In this document: positions 11,279 through 23,464 of the stretch, in pieces | Layout: every line of letters starts with the position of its first letter | Numbering within the stretch: position 1 is the stretch's first letter | Assembly: GCF_030272615.1 (NCBI RefSeq) | Contig: NC_081407.1 | Coordinates: 96,951,897-97,015,896, forward strand | From: Cryptomeria japonica | Lineage: Eukaryota; Streptophyta; Pinopsida; Cupressales; Cupressaceae | Length of the DNA stretch: 64,000 nucleotides | Reading direction: 5' to 3' | Program-made: the position numbers and the translations under genes | The notes under the pieces: generated by a model | Database searches by the model: none | The model's input: the letters and a program-made list of their open reading frames with translations, nothing else | What the model was told of the DNA's origin: nothing

Positions 11279-14200
11279 TTAGTTCACCTCCTGAAGGGGC
11301 AGTACCCCCAATTCACCTCTTAAGTGCACAAATGTAGTCTTTGGAAGAGGCTTGGTGAATATGTCGGCTAACTGCTCCTTACTGGAAACATGTTCCAGTG
11401 CAATCTCTTTATTCTGAACCTTTTCCCTCAAGAAATGATACTTAAGCTCAAAATGCTTGGTTCTAGAATGTAAGACCGGATTCTTTGAAATATTGATAGC
11501 ACTTGTGTTATCACAAAATATACTTACCGGTTCAGATACAAGGATTTTGAAGCCTTCTAGTACATGCTTCATCCAAATTGTTTGAGTGCAGTTCATGAAA
11601 GCTGCAACATACTCTGCTTCCGTTGTAGATTGAGAGATACAGCTCTGCTTTTTACTCATCCATGAGACCAGTCTACCACCGAGAAAGAATGCACCACCGG
11701 TTGTGCTTTTCTGGTCATCCACATTACCTGCCCAATCAAAATTTGTGAACACTTTTAGATTGAAATCATTGTTGTATGGGTACCACAATCCATAGTCAAC
11801 TGTTCCCTTCAGATACCTAAGAATTCGCTTGACTGCAACCAAGTGGGATTCTCTTGGACTTTTCTAGAACTTTGCAGTAATGCCAACTACATGTGCAATA
11901 TCCGGTCTGCTATGCACTACATAATGTAACTTACCAATCATTGATCGGTATTCCTTCTCATCAACCAGTGCAGAATCATCCTCTTTTGTCAATTTGCAAC
12001 CAGTCACCATCGGTGTACCAACCGGTTTGCTATCTTCCATGCCAAAAGTCTTCAACACCTCTTTGACATATTTGGACTGAGTGATGAAGATTCCATCTTT
12101 CATCTGCTGGATTTGCAGTCCAATGAAGAACTTAATCTCCCCTATGAGTGACATCTCAAACTCTTTCTTCATCTCATCAACAAACTCATGACTCATCTTG
12201 TCATCTCCACCAAAGATGATGTCATCAACAAAAACCTCACAGATCGGGTTCTGATCTCCTTCAGACTTCAAGTAGATATTGCTATCTTCACTTGTTCTCT
12301 CAAATCCAATCTTCACAAGATGGGAATGTAGGCGCTCATACCATGCTCTAGGTGCTTGTTTTAGACCATATAATGCTTTATGTAGCCTACATACCATGTC
12401 ACTGTCTTCAGATAGGGCAAACCCATCTGGTTGCTCAATATACACCTCCTCTTCAAGTACACCATTTAGGAATGCAGATTTTACATCCATTTGATATACT
12501 TTGAACCTTTTAAAGGCTGCATATACAAGAAGCATACGAACTCCTTCCAATCTAGCTACAGGAGCAATGGTTTCTCCATAATCTTCTCCTTCTTCTTGAG
12601 CATATCCTTTGCACACCAATCTGGCTTTATTCCTAATCATTGTGCCATCCTCATTCAGCTTGTTTCTGAACACCCATTTGGTGCCAATGACATTTTTATG
12701 CTCTGGTCTGGGTACCAAGGACCATCTACCATTTATCTCTATCTGGTCAAGTTCCTCTTCCATTGCCTTGATCCAGACTTCATCTTTATGAGCCTCTTTG
12801 AATGATTTAGGCTCAAATTCAGAGATCATACATGATTTTTCTCTGACCTTTCTTCTTGTAAGGATTCCTGCATCCTTATCTCCTATGATCTGTTTAGGAT
12901 CATGATTCAGCTTGACATACCGAGGAATGGTCTTGACAGGTTCTTCTTGCTTTTCCTCTTCATCCTCGTCTTCATCAGTATCAGCATTCACCGGTTCAGG
13001 AACACTGTTACTGGTACTCGGTTGAATGACAACCGGTTCCCACAAGGTTGTAACCGGTTCATTTATAGCTTTCTTACTACCGGTTTCCTTAGTTTTCTCA
13101 GAGGATTCATCAATTCTTACATTGATACTTTCCATAATTCTCTGAGTCCTATTGTTGTAGCACTTGAAAGCTTTACTCTTGGTGGAATATCCAAAGAATA
13201 TTCCCTCATCACATTTAGCTTCAAATTTGCCCTGGTGTTCACTCCTCTTGATGTAACATTTACTACCAAATACCCTAAAGTAGCTGACCACAGGTGTCTT
13301 ACCGGTCCAATACTCATAAGGAGTTTTATCCTTACCTTTCTTGATGAGTACCGGGTTCATTTTGTAAACTGCAGTGCTCACCGCTTCTCTCCAAAAAGTG
13401 TGAGCTACCTTTCCCTGAATCAACATGGTTCTAGCCGCTTCAACCACAGTCCGGTTATTCCTCTCTGCTAGGCCATTCTGCTGTGGAGTCCGGGGGGCAG
13501 ACAGTTGCCTCTTAATACCAAATTCTTCACAATACTTGTTGAATTCACCGGAAGTGAATTCCCCTCCTTGATCAGTTCTGAGACACTTGATCCTTTTGTC
13601 GCTTTCCTTCTCCACTAATGTTCTAAAAGCTTTGAATTTCACAAAGGCTTTGGACTTGTCTTTCAAGAATGTGACCCACATCATTCTTGAGCAGTCATCA
13701 ATGAGAATCATGAAGTACCTATCACCCTGCATACTTCTAGTTTTCATAGGACCACATAAATCAGTATGCACAAGATCAAGCAAGTTGTCAGCAGTGAAAT
13801 ATTTACCTTTAAAGGTTGAGGAAGACATTTTCTCCAATTGACACTCTCTACATAAGGTATTATCTGGTTTGCTTAGCATCGGCAACCCTCTAACTGCCTT
13901 GATCTTACTAGCCTTCACAATGTTATCAAAGTTTACATGGCAGAGTCTCCTATGCCATATCCAGCTATCATCAAGCTTAGCCATAAGACATGTACTTATA
14001 TTTGCATTCAGATGAAATAGGTTACCTTTGGTCTGCATGTCGGTGGCCACCAATTCACCATCTTTTCCTTTGATTCTGCAAACTCCATTCTTGAATTCCA
14101 GAGTGAGGCCACTGTCATTTAGCTGGGCAACACTTAGAAGGTTGTGTCTGAAACCATCAACCCAGTACACATTTTCAGCACTGCTCTTTCCATTCAGAGA

Positions 14201-15370
14201 GATGGACCCTCTACCTTTGACCATGCAAGGTGCATCATTACCAAAGTGAACCACACCACCATCATACTCCTCCAAAGATAGAAACTTGCTCCAATCACCT
14301 GTCATATGATCAGAACAGCCACTGTCAATGATCCACTCATTGGAATTATCAAACCGGGAGACAAGGGCCTTCTTGTCTGCCACATCTTCCTTTACAGCAA
14401 CAAACACAATGTCTTCATTCTCTTCATCTTCTGATTCCTCATCTATGACACCTTCATCAACTGCTACAAAATAGTTTCTCTCGTTTCCTCCTTTGAATTT
14501 CCTAAACCTTTTTGGTTTGTCCTTGTTATCACCATTAGGACAGTCTATAGCAATATGTCCTATTTGGTTGGAAGAAAAGTATTTCAAAGGTAGCTTACCT
14601 TTGTATTTACCGGTTCCTTTAGGAAGCTTCCTAGCAAGGAGAGCTTCAAATGCCATCAGAATCTCCTCATCATTCATTTCTCTGCCCTAACTAGGTTCAC
14701 CACTAGTGCTAGCTTCTCTTCCTTTTCTGGATGGTAAAGCAGAGGCTTTAAATGTTAATTCAGTCTTTTGAACACTGCCATCAAAACTATTTAGCTCATA
14801 GGCTGTCAGCTTGGCTATGATGGAGTCCAAGGATACTGTAGTCTTGTCTATTGATCTCAGCTCCTGAATAGCAGCAACCCTTATTGCATAGACTAGCAAC
14901 AGGGATCTCAGGACTTTTCTTACCACAGTGGAATCTTCAATTTTACCACCTACACTCTTGATTTCTCCAACAACTGTTTTGATTCTTATTCCATACTGCT
15001 GAATGGTCTCACCTTCAACCATCCGCATATCTTCAAACTTCCCTCTCAGGCTTTCTTCCTTAGCCTTTTTTACATGTTCATCACCACCATAGATATTTTC
15101 AAGAGCATCCCATACCTCTTTGGGATTTACCTTGTCCTGAACATTAATAAACTCAATTTCAGATAGACTACTGATGAGGGCTTCCATGACTTGCCCAATT
15201 TCTTGTATCTCTCTCTTTTGGTCATTGGTGAGAGTACCAGTAGGGACAACATAGACATTCTGAACATAACTCCAGTGTTGAGCACCCATGCTTCTGATGA
15301 ATGTCTTCATCCTATCTTTCCATATACCAAAATTTTCCCTGTTAAACTTTGGACCTTCCCTCTTCATCAT
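11279..15370 (-). pseudogene. Copia-2 Gag-Pol polyprotein, two nonsense codons
   Basis: The single phase starts at ATG 15370 (MMKREGPKFNRENFGIW). Gag covers 15370 to about 14560 and is interrupted by TAG at 14689-14687. The zinc-knuckle position reads [15 protein letters not shown]: both N-terminal Cys ligands are replaced (Tyr, Ser). Protease is [12 protein letters not shown] near 14310. Integrase has WHRRLCH ... CRECQ, then Asp in VHTDLCGP, Asp in LRTDQGGEF and Glu in NGLAERNNR, an intact D-D-E set. RT carries [11 protein letters not shown] and [12 protein letters not shown] at 11866-11864 separates RT from RNase H. In RNase H the usual first catalytic Asp position reads Asn (FTNFDWAG). The last residues end at the stop beginning the PPT region. 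Without the two stops this would be an almost full-length polyprotein of about 1,360 residues; no env-like ORF follows. Confidence 0.93.
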
Positions 15371-15423
15371 TTGATTAGGATCTTTACCTCAAGCGGTTAA
15401 GCTTACAACACAGAGGACCTAGA

Positions 15424-15439
15424 GAGCTCTGATACCAAT
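15424..15439 (-). other. Copia-2 primer-binding site (initiator tRNA-Met)
   Basis: On the minus strand ATTGGTATCAGAGCTC follows directly after the LTR ending at 15440. TGGTATCAGAGC is the canonical initiator-tRNA-Met complement. Confidence 0.92.
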
Positions 15440-16959
15440 TGATAACTCAATGATGAACCAATAGTACCAAACCGGTACTGAGAGGGGAGGGTGAATCAGT
15501 ACAAACAAAAATACAGTCCAAAATTGGTTGGACAGTAAATACTTCAAATGACTACAAGTAGTGATATTAGCTGAAACCGAGTGCAACCGATAAGACCCAG
15601 AACTGCTAAAACAATCATACACTGGTCACTCATTAAGCTTTCCTCTTAGCTCAATACTACAATACCATTACATCCTCATGCATGAACAGGTAAACTATTA
15701 TCTAATCTTCACAACAGTTGGTTCAGCATGTTTTATAGACAGGCATAAAACACAGAACCATCATGTGCTCAACAGGTAATAACAAAACATCACAAGACAG
15801 AAGCATCGCACATGACACACATATTTTTTCATGTAGAAACCCAACTGGGAAAAACCACAGTGGGAATGAATACCCACAAGCTACTTTTTGAACTCTTTAG
15901 AAGTCCGCTCTGTTAGGAGCCTTGTCTGGTTAAGGACATTACAATAGGTTCTGCTAGGAACCGATCTTGTTAGGGATCACCCGGCTAAAGGCTAAACCCG
16001 GTTAGGGTTACCTTGTTAGAGGATTCAAAAACTCAATAGCTAAAGGATCTCCAGAGCTCTATAGCTTCCCAGAACTCATTAACTTCGAGTTACCCGGTTA
16101 AGGGATTTGAATCAAGCCAGTTAAAGCTACCCCGTTAAGGGATTTCACAATTGTTGAAGTGGTTAGAGATCAATAGGAATTACAATGATCTAGTAACAGC
16201 ACTCAATGCTAATGCAAATCCATTTTGGCTCCTCTTCACCTTCTGCACATTCACTTTGCAGGTATCTCTTCTCTCCTTTGGTCTGGCGAGAATCACATAT
16301 CACTTACCTAGGATACACACACACAACTTTTGCCAACAACCTTAGAAAGAAACACAACATCTACCTTATAGGAAACATACAGGTTGGTAGCAAAAACCCT
16401 AAACCCTAAACCTGTTAGGTTAAGCAATTCAAGAGGTTTGATCTTAACCATTGAATCATATTGCATTAAATACAACAATCTTGAATCAATCTCAAGACAT
16501 TCTCCATCATCCATTATCCACCGATTTCATGGCGGCTGATAACCCATCACGCGTTATCACCGTTTGACAGACTTCACTCATTCCCGAGGTAGATAGGAAT
16601 AGTCTTCTTCATGCAAGATCCTTCATGCGCACAAGGCTTACATGGCAACACGATCTATTCTCCGTTATACTGCTGACTCATCACACAGAGAGCACCGATT
16701 GAGTCACACAAGCTTGAGGTACTCCAACTGGAAATCCTAAAGTGGAAGCTACCTACCAATCGGTAGTCATACAATGTTTCCATGTGCCGGTTCCCATAAC
16801 TACATGCCGATTCACCTTGAGCAAATATACCACTTCACTTTGGCATATATATATCGGTTCACACATATGTCAGTTCTCTCTTCTCACATATCAAATATTG
16901 ACATCAATGACAACATACAATATCATTATGTCCTTATACCGGTTCACATAATGCCAACA
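15440..16959 (-). repeat. Copia-2 5' LTR (1520 bp)
   Basis: It matches 9491-11036 throughout, with scattered transitions and about 26 bp lost near 15980. The telomere-like CCCTAAACCCTAAACC is conserved at about 16397-16412. Confidence 0.93.
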
Positions 16960-16964
16960 CCATC

Positions 16965-17613
16965 TAGACCATCCCTATATAGGATATCAGGAATAATGGT
17001 ATAGCGAGAGGGCTGACGGATAAAGTTTCTTCATTGATTACGAGATAATTCCAGAGGAAGGATATGATCTTTCAAATATTGGTAGGTTTGACCGTATAAG
17101 GATTCACTAGTTCCTGATATATGGTAAATTCGATAGGTATGATGGGATTGGATGGTAGGGGTTAAGATATCTTCCGTGAGAAATTTGTAACGCTATTGAT
17201 TCTCTTTATTTTGTAAGAGAGATGCTATTTTAGCCATTGCATCTGTTGTTTTATTCTCATTTCTGGGAATCTGGGTGAATGTAATTTCTTTAAAGTGCCC
17301 TTTAAATTCCTCTATCAGTTGTTTGTATGGCATAAGCTTATCATCCTTTGTTTGATATTCATCATTTATTTGATTTATGACAAGTTGTGAATCACCATAG
17401 ACATGTAGTTCTTTAATATTCCATTCAATGGCCATTTTAAGCCCTATAGCCAGTGCTTCGTACTCTACAGTATTATTGGTGCATGGAAATCGTAGTCTAT
17501 ATAATTTTGGAATTGTGTGTCCTTGAGGTGTGATGAAAAAGATTCCTGCACCTGATCCATATTGAGTATAAGAACCATCAAAGTACAATTCCCAAAAGTT
17601 TGTACTTACTGTC
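16965..17613 (-). pseudogene. Tat second RNase H (archaeal type) and linker to integrase
   Basis: On the minus strand the frame begins STNFWELYFDGSYTQYGSG beside the solo-LTR insertion. It continues AGIFFITPQG ... NNTVEYEALAIGLKMA ... ELHVYGDSQLVINQI to FTQIPRNENKTTDAMAKIAS near 17225. The order of Asp (YFDGS), Glu (VEYEAL), Asp (YGDSQL) and late Asp (TTDAMA) is that of archaeal/plant type RNase H (RVT_3 family), separate from the ordinary retroviral-type RNase H at 20930-21350. A linker with two stops (near 17192 and 17027) then runs to 16965, where Copia-2 interrupts it, and continues in phase into integrase at 9485. Confidence 0.88.
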
Positions 17614-20600
17614 TGTAGAGCCCCTCCCCGATCAAGCTTTAGTTAACTCAGTTGACCATGGTTGACCTTACTAATAAATGCTATAATTCAATAGGATGGG
17701 CTATGTTAGATGGATAGATTGGTGAGAAAAGTAATTGAACCAGGTTACGGAATCATTTCACCTTGCGGTGTACATTTTGATGTGTTATGGATACATAACT
17801 TTATATGATTCTAGAATAGGATAACTTTGAGATTATGTATGTCATTATTGGATTTGCAAGACTTTATTATGATGATAGAAATAGAATGCATGTCTTATGT
17901 ATGGATCAAAATTATGAGGATTATGATAATTACTTATGTGGATTTATTTGGATATATGAGATATTGATTTGTTTAATGTCAATTGTATGCAGTGTTTGAT
18001 GTGTATTCTTATTCATGTGTTTAATATTTTATGAGGTTATTTGGGAGTACTAATGTCTAATTGAGATACGCAGGAAAATTATCCATGTGACCATGGAAAT
18101 ATTATGGAGAACCAAACCTAGACCTATGTACGTTTGTAAAACCAGGGGTTGTCTATTTGAAGAGACAACACCTCGTATGTATCGTATTTTATTTGTGAAA
18201 GTAAATGTTGCGTGTGTGTTAAATTAAATTTATTAATTTGTGTAAATCCAACAAGAGACAAATTTCATGTGTAATTTTGTTGTGTCACTTGACACGTGTT
18301 GATTTGTGTCTTGATTTTTGACTTTTCTCTTGGAGGGAGTTGTTTTAACCATAGCCTTTTCAAACATTTGAATGTGGTCCCAAATTTTCCTTGGGTAGAG
18401 AGTCTTTGGAGTGGTCAACTCAGGTTTGACCCGAAAGTTAACTTCAGATGAGTTTCTAAGGGGTCAAATGGACTCCTAGGGGTAGTTTAAAAGTTTTTCC
18501 TAAGGCCTATAAGGTATACCTATGGGTTAGGAGTATTTTTAGGCATGTGACTACTCCCATGTGACTGTTTAGTCACCTTAAAAAGTGGGTTTCCTAAGGT
18601 GAGCGAAAATTCAATTTAGAAGGTTCCATCTAGGTTAGATAACCTTCATTTTTTATGTGAGATTTTTTTTCCCACTTTCTCTTACTTTATCCTTTTTCAG
18701 TTTTAGAAACCTGCGAGAACTCTCATTGAGGCCTTCTTAGACAAGGATAAGAGACTTAGTGGGTAATCGCCCACTCTCCATTTTTGGAGATCATGCAATT
18801 TTGAAAAGAATAGTTTTGGGATAGAATTTTGGCTAAGTGTAGAAGGAAGAATTGTGGAATTGGCCTGCTCATCCTCAAACTAGTTCTAACAAACCTTTGG
18901 GCAGATTGAAGGTTGGTTCATCTTCTCCTTTTGTTTCTTTTTACGTTGCATGTTTATGTTGGAAAGATTGCTTGTATGTAAAAGTTGGTTTCTTGTATTT
19001 TCCTTTGTGAAAATTATTATGTGACCTATATGTTACTTCGTTTATGCATTTTCTTGTGATTTGGGAGTAACCAAGGCCTTCTACTCTTGGGAGAGTAGGA
19101 TGGTCTTGTGGGCGGTAGAAGTTTGACAGCCCTTGAGTGAGAGGCTTTCATTAAGAGAGTGAACTCAAGGGGTGTATATGTGACCCTTGCTGCATGGCCT
19201 AGTTTATGCATTTGGGGGTCATAAGGAGAGAAAGTATGCCATGAATACCTTGGGGGGGCATAAGGATGTGGGATTAATGAACTTATGATATATCTTTATT
19301 TGCCATGAGGTGGCTTTGTGATCTACCATTCTTGCAGTCTCCTCGGGGTATTTGGTCCACTACCACCCATGTAAAAACATCACATTTTGTGATGAAGTGT
19401 AGCCTTGGTTGGGAAAGTGTTTGTTGTATGTTTGTCCCTTGCTTGTTGTGTTTGCCTGAGTGTAACCTGTCTAGGGCTTGGTTCTCCAAGCTCGGGGGTG
19501 GCATCTAGTAAGCCTAGGTTGGGAGGTGAGCTCTCCATGGTCATAGCCTCATGATTTATTTGCAAGTTGTTTGGAAAGAAAAGAAAAAAAACAAGTTGAA
19601 AGTTGTTGGTTTTACTTGATTTGCAGAAAAAGATTTGGGAATGGGATATTATATTTTAGTTGCAACAATGTAAAAAGGAAAGTTGTATATTGTATTTATT
19701 TGAAAAAGAAATGTATTCATTTTGTTTAAATTCCTCATTTAATAGAAATGAGAGACTAGATGGGTATCTCACCCATTTGTAATGTTGACTATATTGTATT
19801 TTAAATATGCTTTAAAGAAATGCATTATTTTTATTAAGCTATTACTGCAAAAATGAAATGTTTATTTTTGGATTAAGTTCCTATAGTTATGGAAATAATA
19901 TTTGTTGTATGCATGTTATTTCTGAAAATAAAAGTTCAGTTTATTTCCTTATGCATATTGAAATAATGGAAATGAGTAAAGTAGTAAGCTTGCATGTTAG
20001 TAAGAGAAAATTTAGCGTTTAGTCCTAATCATTTATTCCCAAATATAAATCATGGTTTAATAGATTTAACATGCCTATCTCTAAGGTTAATTTAAATAAT
20101 TCTAGATTAATGTAGTTGTTGAATATAGTTTATTAAATTTTGTCATTTTCCCTTTTATTTATCGCAGAAATAAATCTAAAATTAGCAGTCTATCTCTAAA
20201 GTTAGCATCTGGACTGTCAATAGAAAAAGAAATGCTTTATTTAAATCTATTAGTTTTGAAAACCTGCTTTAAGAGATTTAATAAAAAAATTCTAAACAGT
20301 TTGTTTAAAGTAGATAAAAGAAATTTTACCCCTATTACCATGCTGTCAATATTTTATAAATTTCTGCATGATTTAAAAAGGTAATCTTTTAGGAAATTTA
20401 TAATGACTTCGTAAGTTATTTTGGCCATAGGAGATTTTTTTTTTTAGTTCACCTAAATTTAGGCTTGACGAGAATAAACTTTATAGGGCAAATTTTATTA
20501 TGGATTTATTTAGCCCTTTAGTCAAATTTTAGACACATTATAATTATTGTTAAAATAATTCATGGGATTTAAAAATCCAATTGCTAGAGTTAATTTAATT

Positions 20601-20926
20601 AATTTCTACAATAATTAAAAAGATTAATTGAGAGTAATAATATATCTTGTCAATTAATTTAGGGGTTTTTGCTTAAATGAATTTATTATTTATTAATTGA
20701 TGAGATAATAATAATTTCTTTGGAGAGTTAATTTTTCGCATGTAATTTAGATTATCCCGCTTACTTAATATAGTTGTTTAAATTAACTTTGGTTGAAGAG
20801 GAATTCAAATGTAGTTAAGACAAGACTTGATACTGCATTATTTTAGTAAACTTAGTTTTATTAGGTTATGTTTTAAAAAAACAAAAAAAAATTATTCCGT
20901 TCGTGCCCAAAAGTTTGGGCATGACA
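17614..20926 (+). mobile_element. 3.3-kb solo LTR, Tekay/Del-like
   Basis: The segment begins TGTAGAGCCCCTCCCC and ends GGGCATGACA, and is flanked by the 5-bp duplication CTGTC (17609-17613 and 20927-20931). No retroviral coding sequence lies inside. The plus-strand ends resemble the TGTAACACCCC ... GTGACA termini of Del/Tekay chromovirus LTRs, and the length fits. It is best explained as a solo LTR left by recombination between the two LTRs of a full element. Excising it with one TSD copy (3,318 bp, a multiple of three) rejoins the two Tat RNase H segments in phase. Orientation is inferred from the ends only. Confidence 0.78.
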
Positions 20927-21352
20927 CTGTCAAGATATCTGTATCAGGAAATTCGATGTGCAAAGGCATGTTATTATGTAGAGGTGCATCAGCCAACTGA
21001 TCAGCGATGACTTGTCCCTTGATAGCTTTCCGGTCAACATATTCTATGTCAAATTCACTCAGTATCATAACCCATTTGGCTAGTCTCCATGTCAATGTTG
21101 ACTTGCTCAATAGATATTTGAAAGGATCTATCTTTGCTATTAGTTTTACAGAATGAATCAACATATAATGTCGTAGCTTCTGGGTTGCAAATACAACTGC
21201 TAGACATATCTTTTCAGTTGAGGAATAATTTAACTCATAGCCAACAAGCATTCTGCTGAAATAATAAACTGCTCTTTCTTTTCCTTCATCATCATGTTGA
21301 GCTAGGAGAGTGCCTAATGATACACTTGTTGCTGAGACATAGAGTAACAATG
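20927..21352 (-). pseudogene. Tat RNase H (retroviral type)
   Basis: The minus frame reads MLLYVSATSVSLGTLLAQHD, then YYFSRMLVGYELNYSSTEK, LAVVFATQKLRHYML, LAKWVMILSEFDIEYVDRKAIKGQ and LADAPL, the standard RNase H and connection order of Gypsy Pol. It is separated from RT by a one-base deletion in an A/C run near 21355 (GGGGAAACC on the coding strand), after which the frame shifts. The C-terminal end was cut by the solo LTR; the residues SCPNFWARTE encoded past 20926 belong to that LTR and not to Tat. Confidence 0.88.
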
Positions 21353-21355
21353 GTT

Positions 21356-22450
21356 TCCCCTGGTTGGTGATATCAGTACTGGAGGACTCATAAGATATTC
21401 TTTTATTTGCAAGAAAGCTTCTTCACATTTTGTATCCCATTTGAATGGAACATTTTTATGTAGAAAATGGGTAAATGGAAGACATCTATCGGCCAATTGA
21501 GAAACAAATCTCCTGATTGACTGCAACCTTCCTTGTAAAGATCGCAATTGACTTATGTTCTTGGGTGACTCCATCTCCATGATAGCTTTAACTTTTCCAA
21601 GATCTACTTCTATGCCACGAGCTGATATAATGTATCCAAGGAGCTTTCCTGAGGTTACTCTGAATGCACATTTCTTTGGATTTAATCTCAATTGATATCT
21701 TTCCAGCCTGTCAAAAATCTTGCTTAAAATGTTCAAATGTTCTTTTCTTGTGTGAGATTTTGCAAGTATGTCATCGACATAATCTTCCATGAATGTATGC
21801 ATCATGTCATGAAAAATTGTCGTCATAGCCCTTTAATAAGTTGCTCCTGCATTCTTAAGCCCAAATGGCATAACATTCCAGCAGTACGTTCCCCATGCAC
21901 AGGTGAAAGTTGTCTTCTCTTGATCTTCAGGTGTGATCCTTATTTGATTATATCCTGAGAAGCCATCCATTAATGAAAACATCTCATGGCCTGCTGATAA
22001 GTCCACTATGATATCAATGTTTGGTACTGGGAAATCATCTTTTGGACATGCTTTATTTAGATCTCTGAAATCTGTACAAATTCTTATGCTCTTATCTAGT
22101 TTTGATACTGGTATGATACTTGAGACCCATTCTGGATAAGCAAATGGTTTTATGAAACCCACTTCTAATAGTTTCTTGAGCTCGGTTTTGACAAGGAGAG
22201 CAATATGCGGATGCATCTTTCTTAGATTCTTCTTAACAGGTTTTGCTTTTAAATCCACCTTAAGATGATGCATGATAAGATTTGGGTTAAGTCCTGGCAT
22301 ATCTGCATAAGACCAAGCAAAATTTATTTGTCTTTGCTTAAAGAATTCCATGTACTCTTTCCTCTCTCTTTCTGATAATGAGGCAGTGAAATGAAGTATT
22401 TTAGGATCTTTTGATGTATCAATGTTTACTGCTTCTATTGGTTCTATCAA
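21356..22450 (-). pseudogene. Tat reverse transcriptase
   Basis: The frame contains KPVKKNLRKMHPHIALLVKTE, VGFIKPFAYPEWVSSIIPV, RICTDFRDLNKACPKDDFPV, FSLMDGFSGYNQI and the catalytic YVDDILAKS near 21780. These are the ordered RT motifs of Gypsy elements. A TAA at 21835-21833 falls in ATY*RAM, probably a former CAA. The palm, fingers and thumb motifs and the RNase H-proximal FKWDTKCEEAFLQIK are all present, so the domain is full length. It is in phase with protease and Gag upstream. Confidence 0.92.
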
Positions 22451-23464
22451 GATAGCAGATCTCTCTTGAAGATATGTAGGAAAAATGTCAAACTTTCCAT
22501 CTTCTGGTGCCTCTAGGAGGTTTTCACCATCAAATATGCCCTTTGTTTTCTCTTTTTATTGATCTAATGTTGTGGTGAAATGGTTTTCAACAATAGGTCT
22601 CTTTCCTTGTTTTATTTCACTTTTGTGACTAGAAAGTTTGGCATTCTCCTGGCTATGAGAAACATCACTTGATTCTGCAATGGAATATATCTTAGGATGG
22701 ATAGGTTCAACAATGTTAAGGTACACGACTAAGTCATTATCATTGGAAAAGACATTTAGTTCGGGGTTGTCTAAATTATCCCAATCAATTAGTTTAGGAT
22801 GTAGATGGGGTAAATCATAATCACTATCATCATTAGGTGTTTCAATGTTCATAACATAATGATCATAGCTTGGCATAGAATAGGTATTGTCATAGAATAA
22901 ATGTTTTTGAGAATTGTATTTCTCAAGCATTTCTGAATTAGTCTTAACAAGATTAATATTAGTATTTGGTAGTTCACACTAAAGTGGTACTTCAACTGAT
23001 GTTTGTCCCTTAAACGAATGGATTATATCCACGCACACATCTTTGATACTGCAAATTCCTTCTTGATTGACCTCATTTGCATTTTGAAGTTGACATATTT
23101 GTGCACATGATGAAGTAGATTCTTTTAATAGATTTTGTCTCTTTTCAAACTCAACTTCTTCTGGACTAATAGTTATTCCAACTTGACTATCCCTTACCTC
23201 TTCCATGGTTCTTCCATATCTGATCCGTGTTTGCACTTCTTGTGGCATTGCTTCTCTGTCTTTGTCATTTCCTTTCCTTTTTGCATACGCCTCTTTCCTC
23301 TAGATTCTGATTTTTTCTTGCCTTCTTTCTAACTTCATCTTTTGTTCTGCTATAGACAAGTCTTCTTTCGTGATAGCTACTTGATCTTCATTATGTTCTT
23401 TACTTGATGTAGTGGATAAGACATTTGGACTCCATTCATATTCATTGGAATCTGTTTCTAAATC
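22451..23464 (-). pseudogene. Tat spacer between G-patch region and RT
   Basis: This keeps the same phase as RT. Stops lie near 23465, 23301, 22979 and 22556. The text is acidic and Ser/Asn-rich (for example NIETPNDDSDYDLPHLHP) and ends EAPEDGKFDIFPTYLQERSA before RT begins. No catalytic domain is recognised. Long linkers of this kind between protease and RT are common in Tat elements. Confidence 0.65.

Larger units (their letters stand above)
9491..16959 (-). mobile_element. Copia-2: Sirevirus-like LTR retrotransposon, nearly intact
   Basis: LTRs lie at 9491-11036 and 15440-16959 (plus-strand ends TGATAACTCA ... AATGCCAACA). The 5-bp target duplication CCATC is at 9486-9490 and 16960-16964. 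The PBS is beside the right LTR and several polypurine tracts are beside the left one. Gag-Pol is one frame on the minus strand with two nonsense codons and no frameshift seen. The RT text [17 protein letters not shown] and the multiple PPT-like tracts point to the Sirevirus (SIRE/Maximus) lineage. It is inserted between the second RNase H and integrase of the Tat element. Confidence 0.93.

Noticed and set aside
12491-13471. Plus-strand open frames inside Copia-2
   Set aside because: They lie antisense to the well-supported Copia-2 integrase/RT frame and have hydrophobic, non-family-like text.
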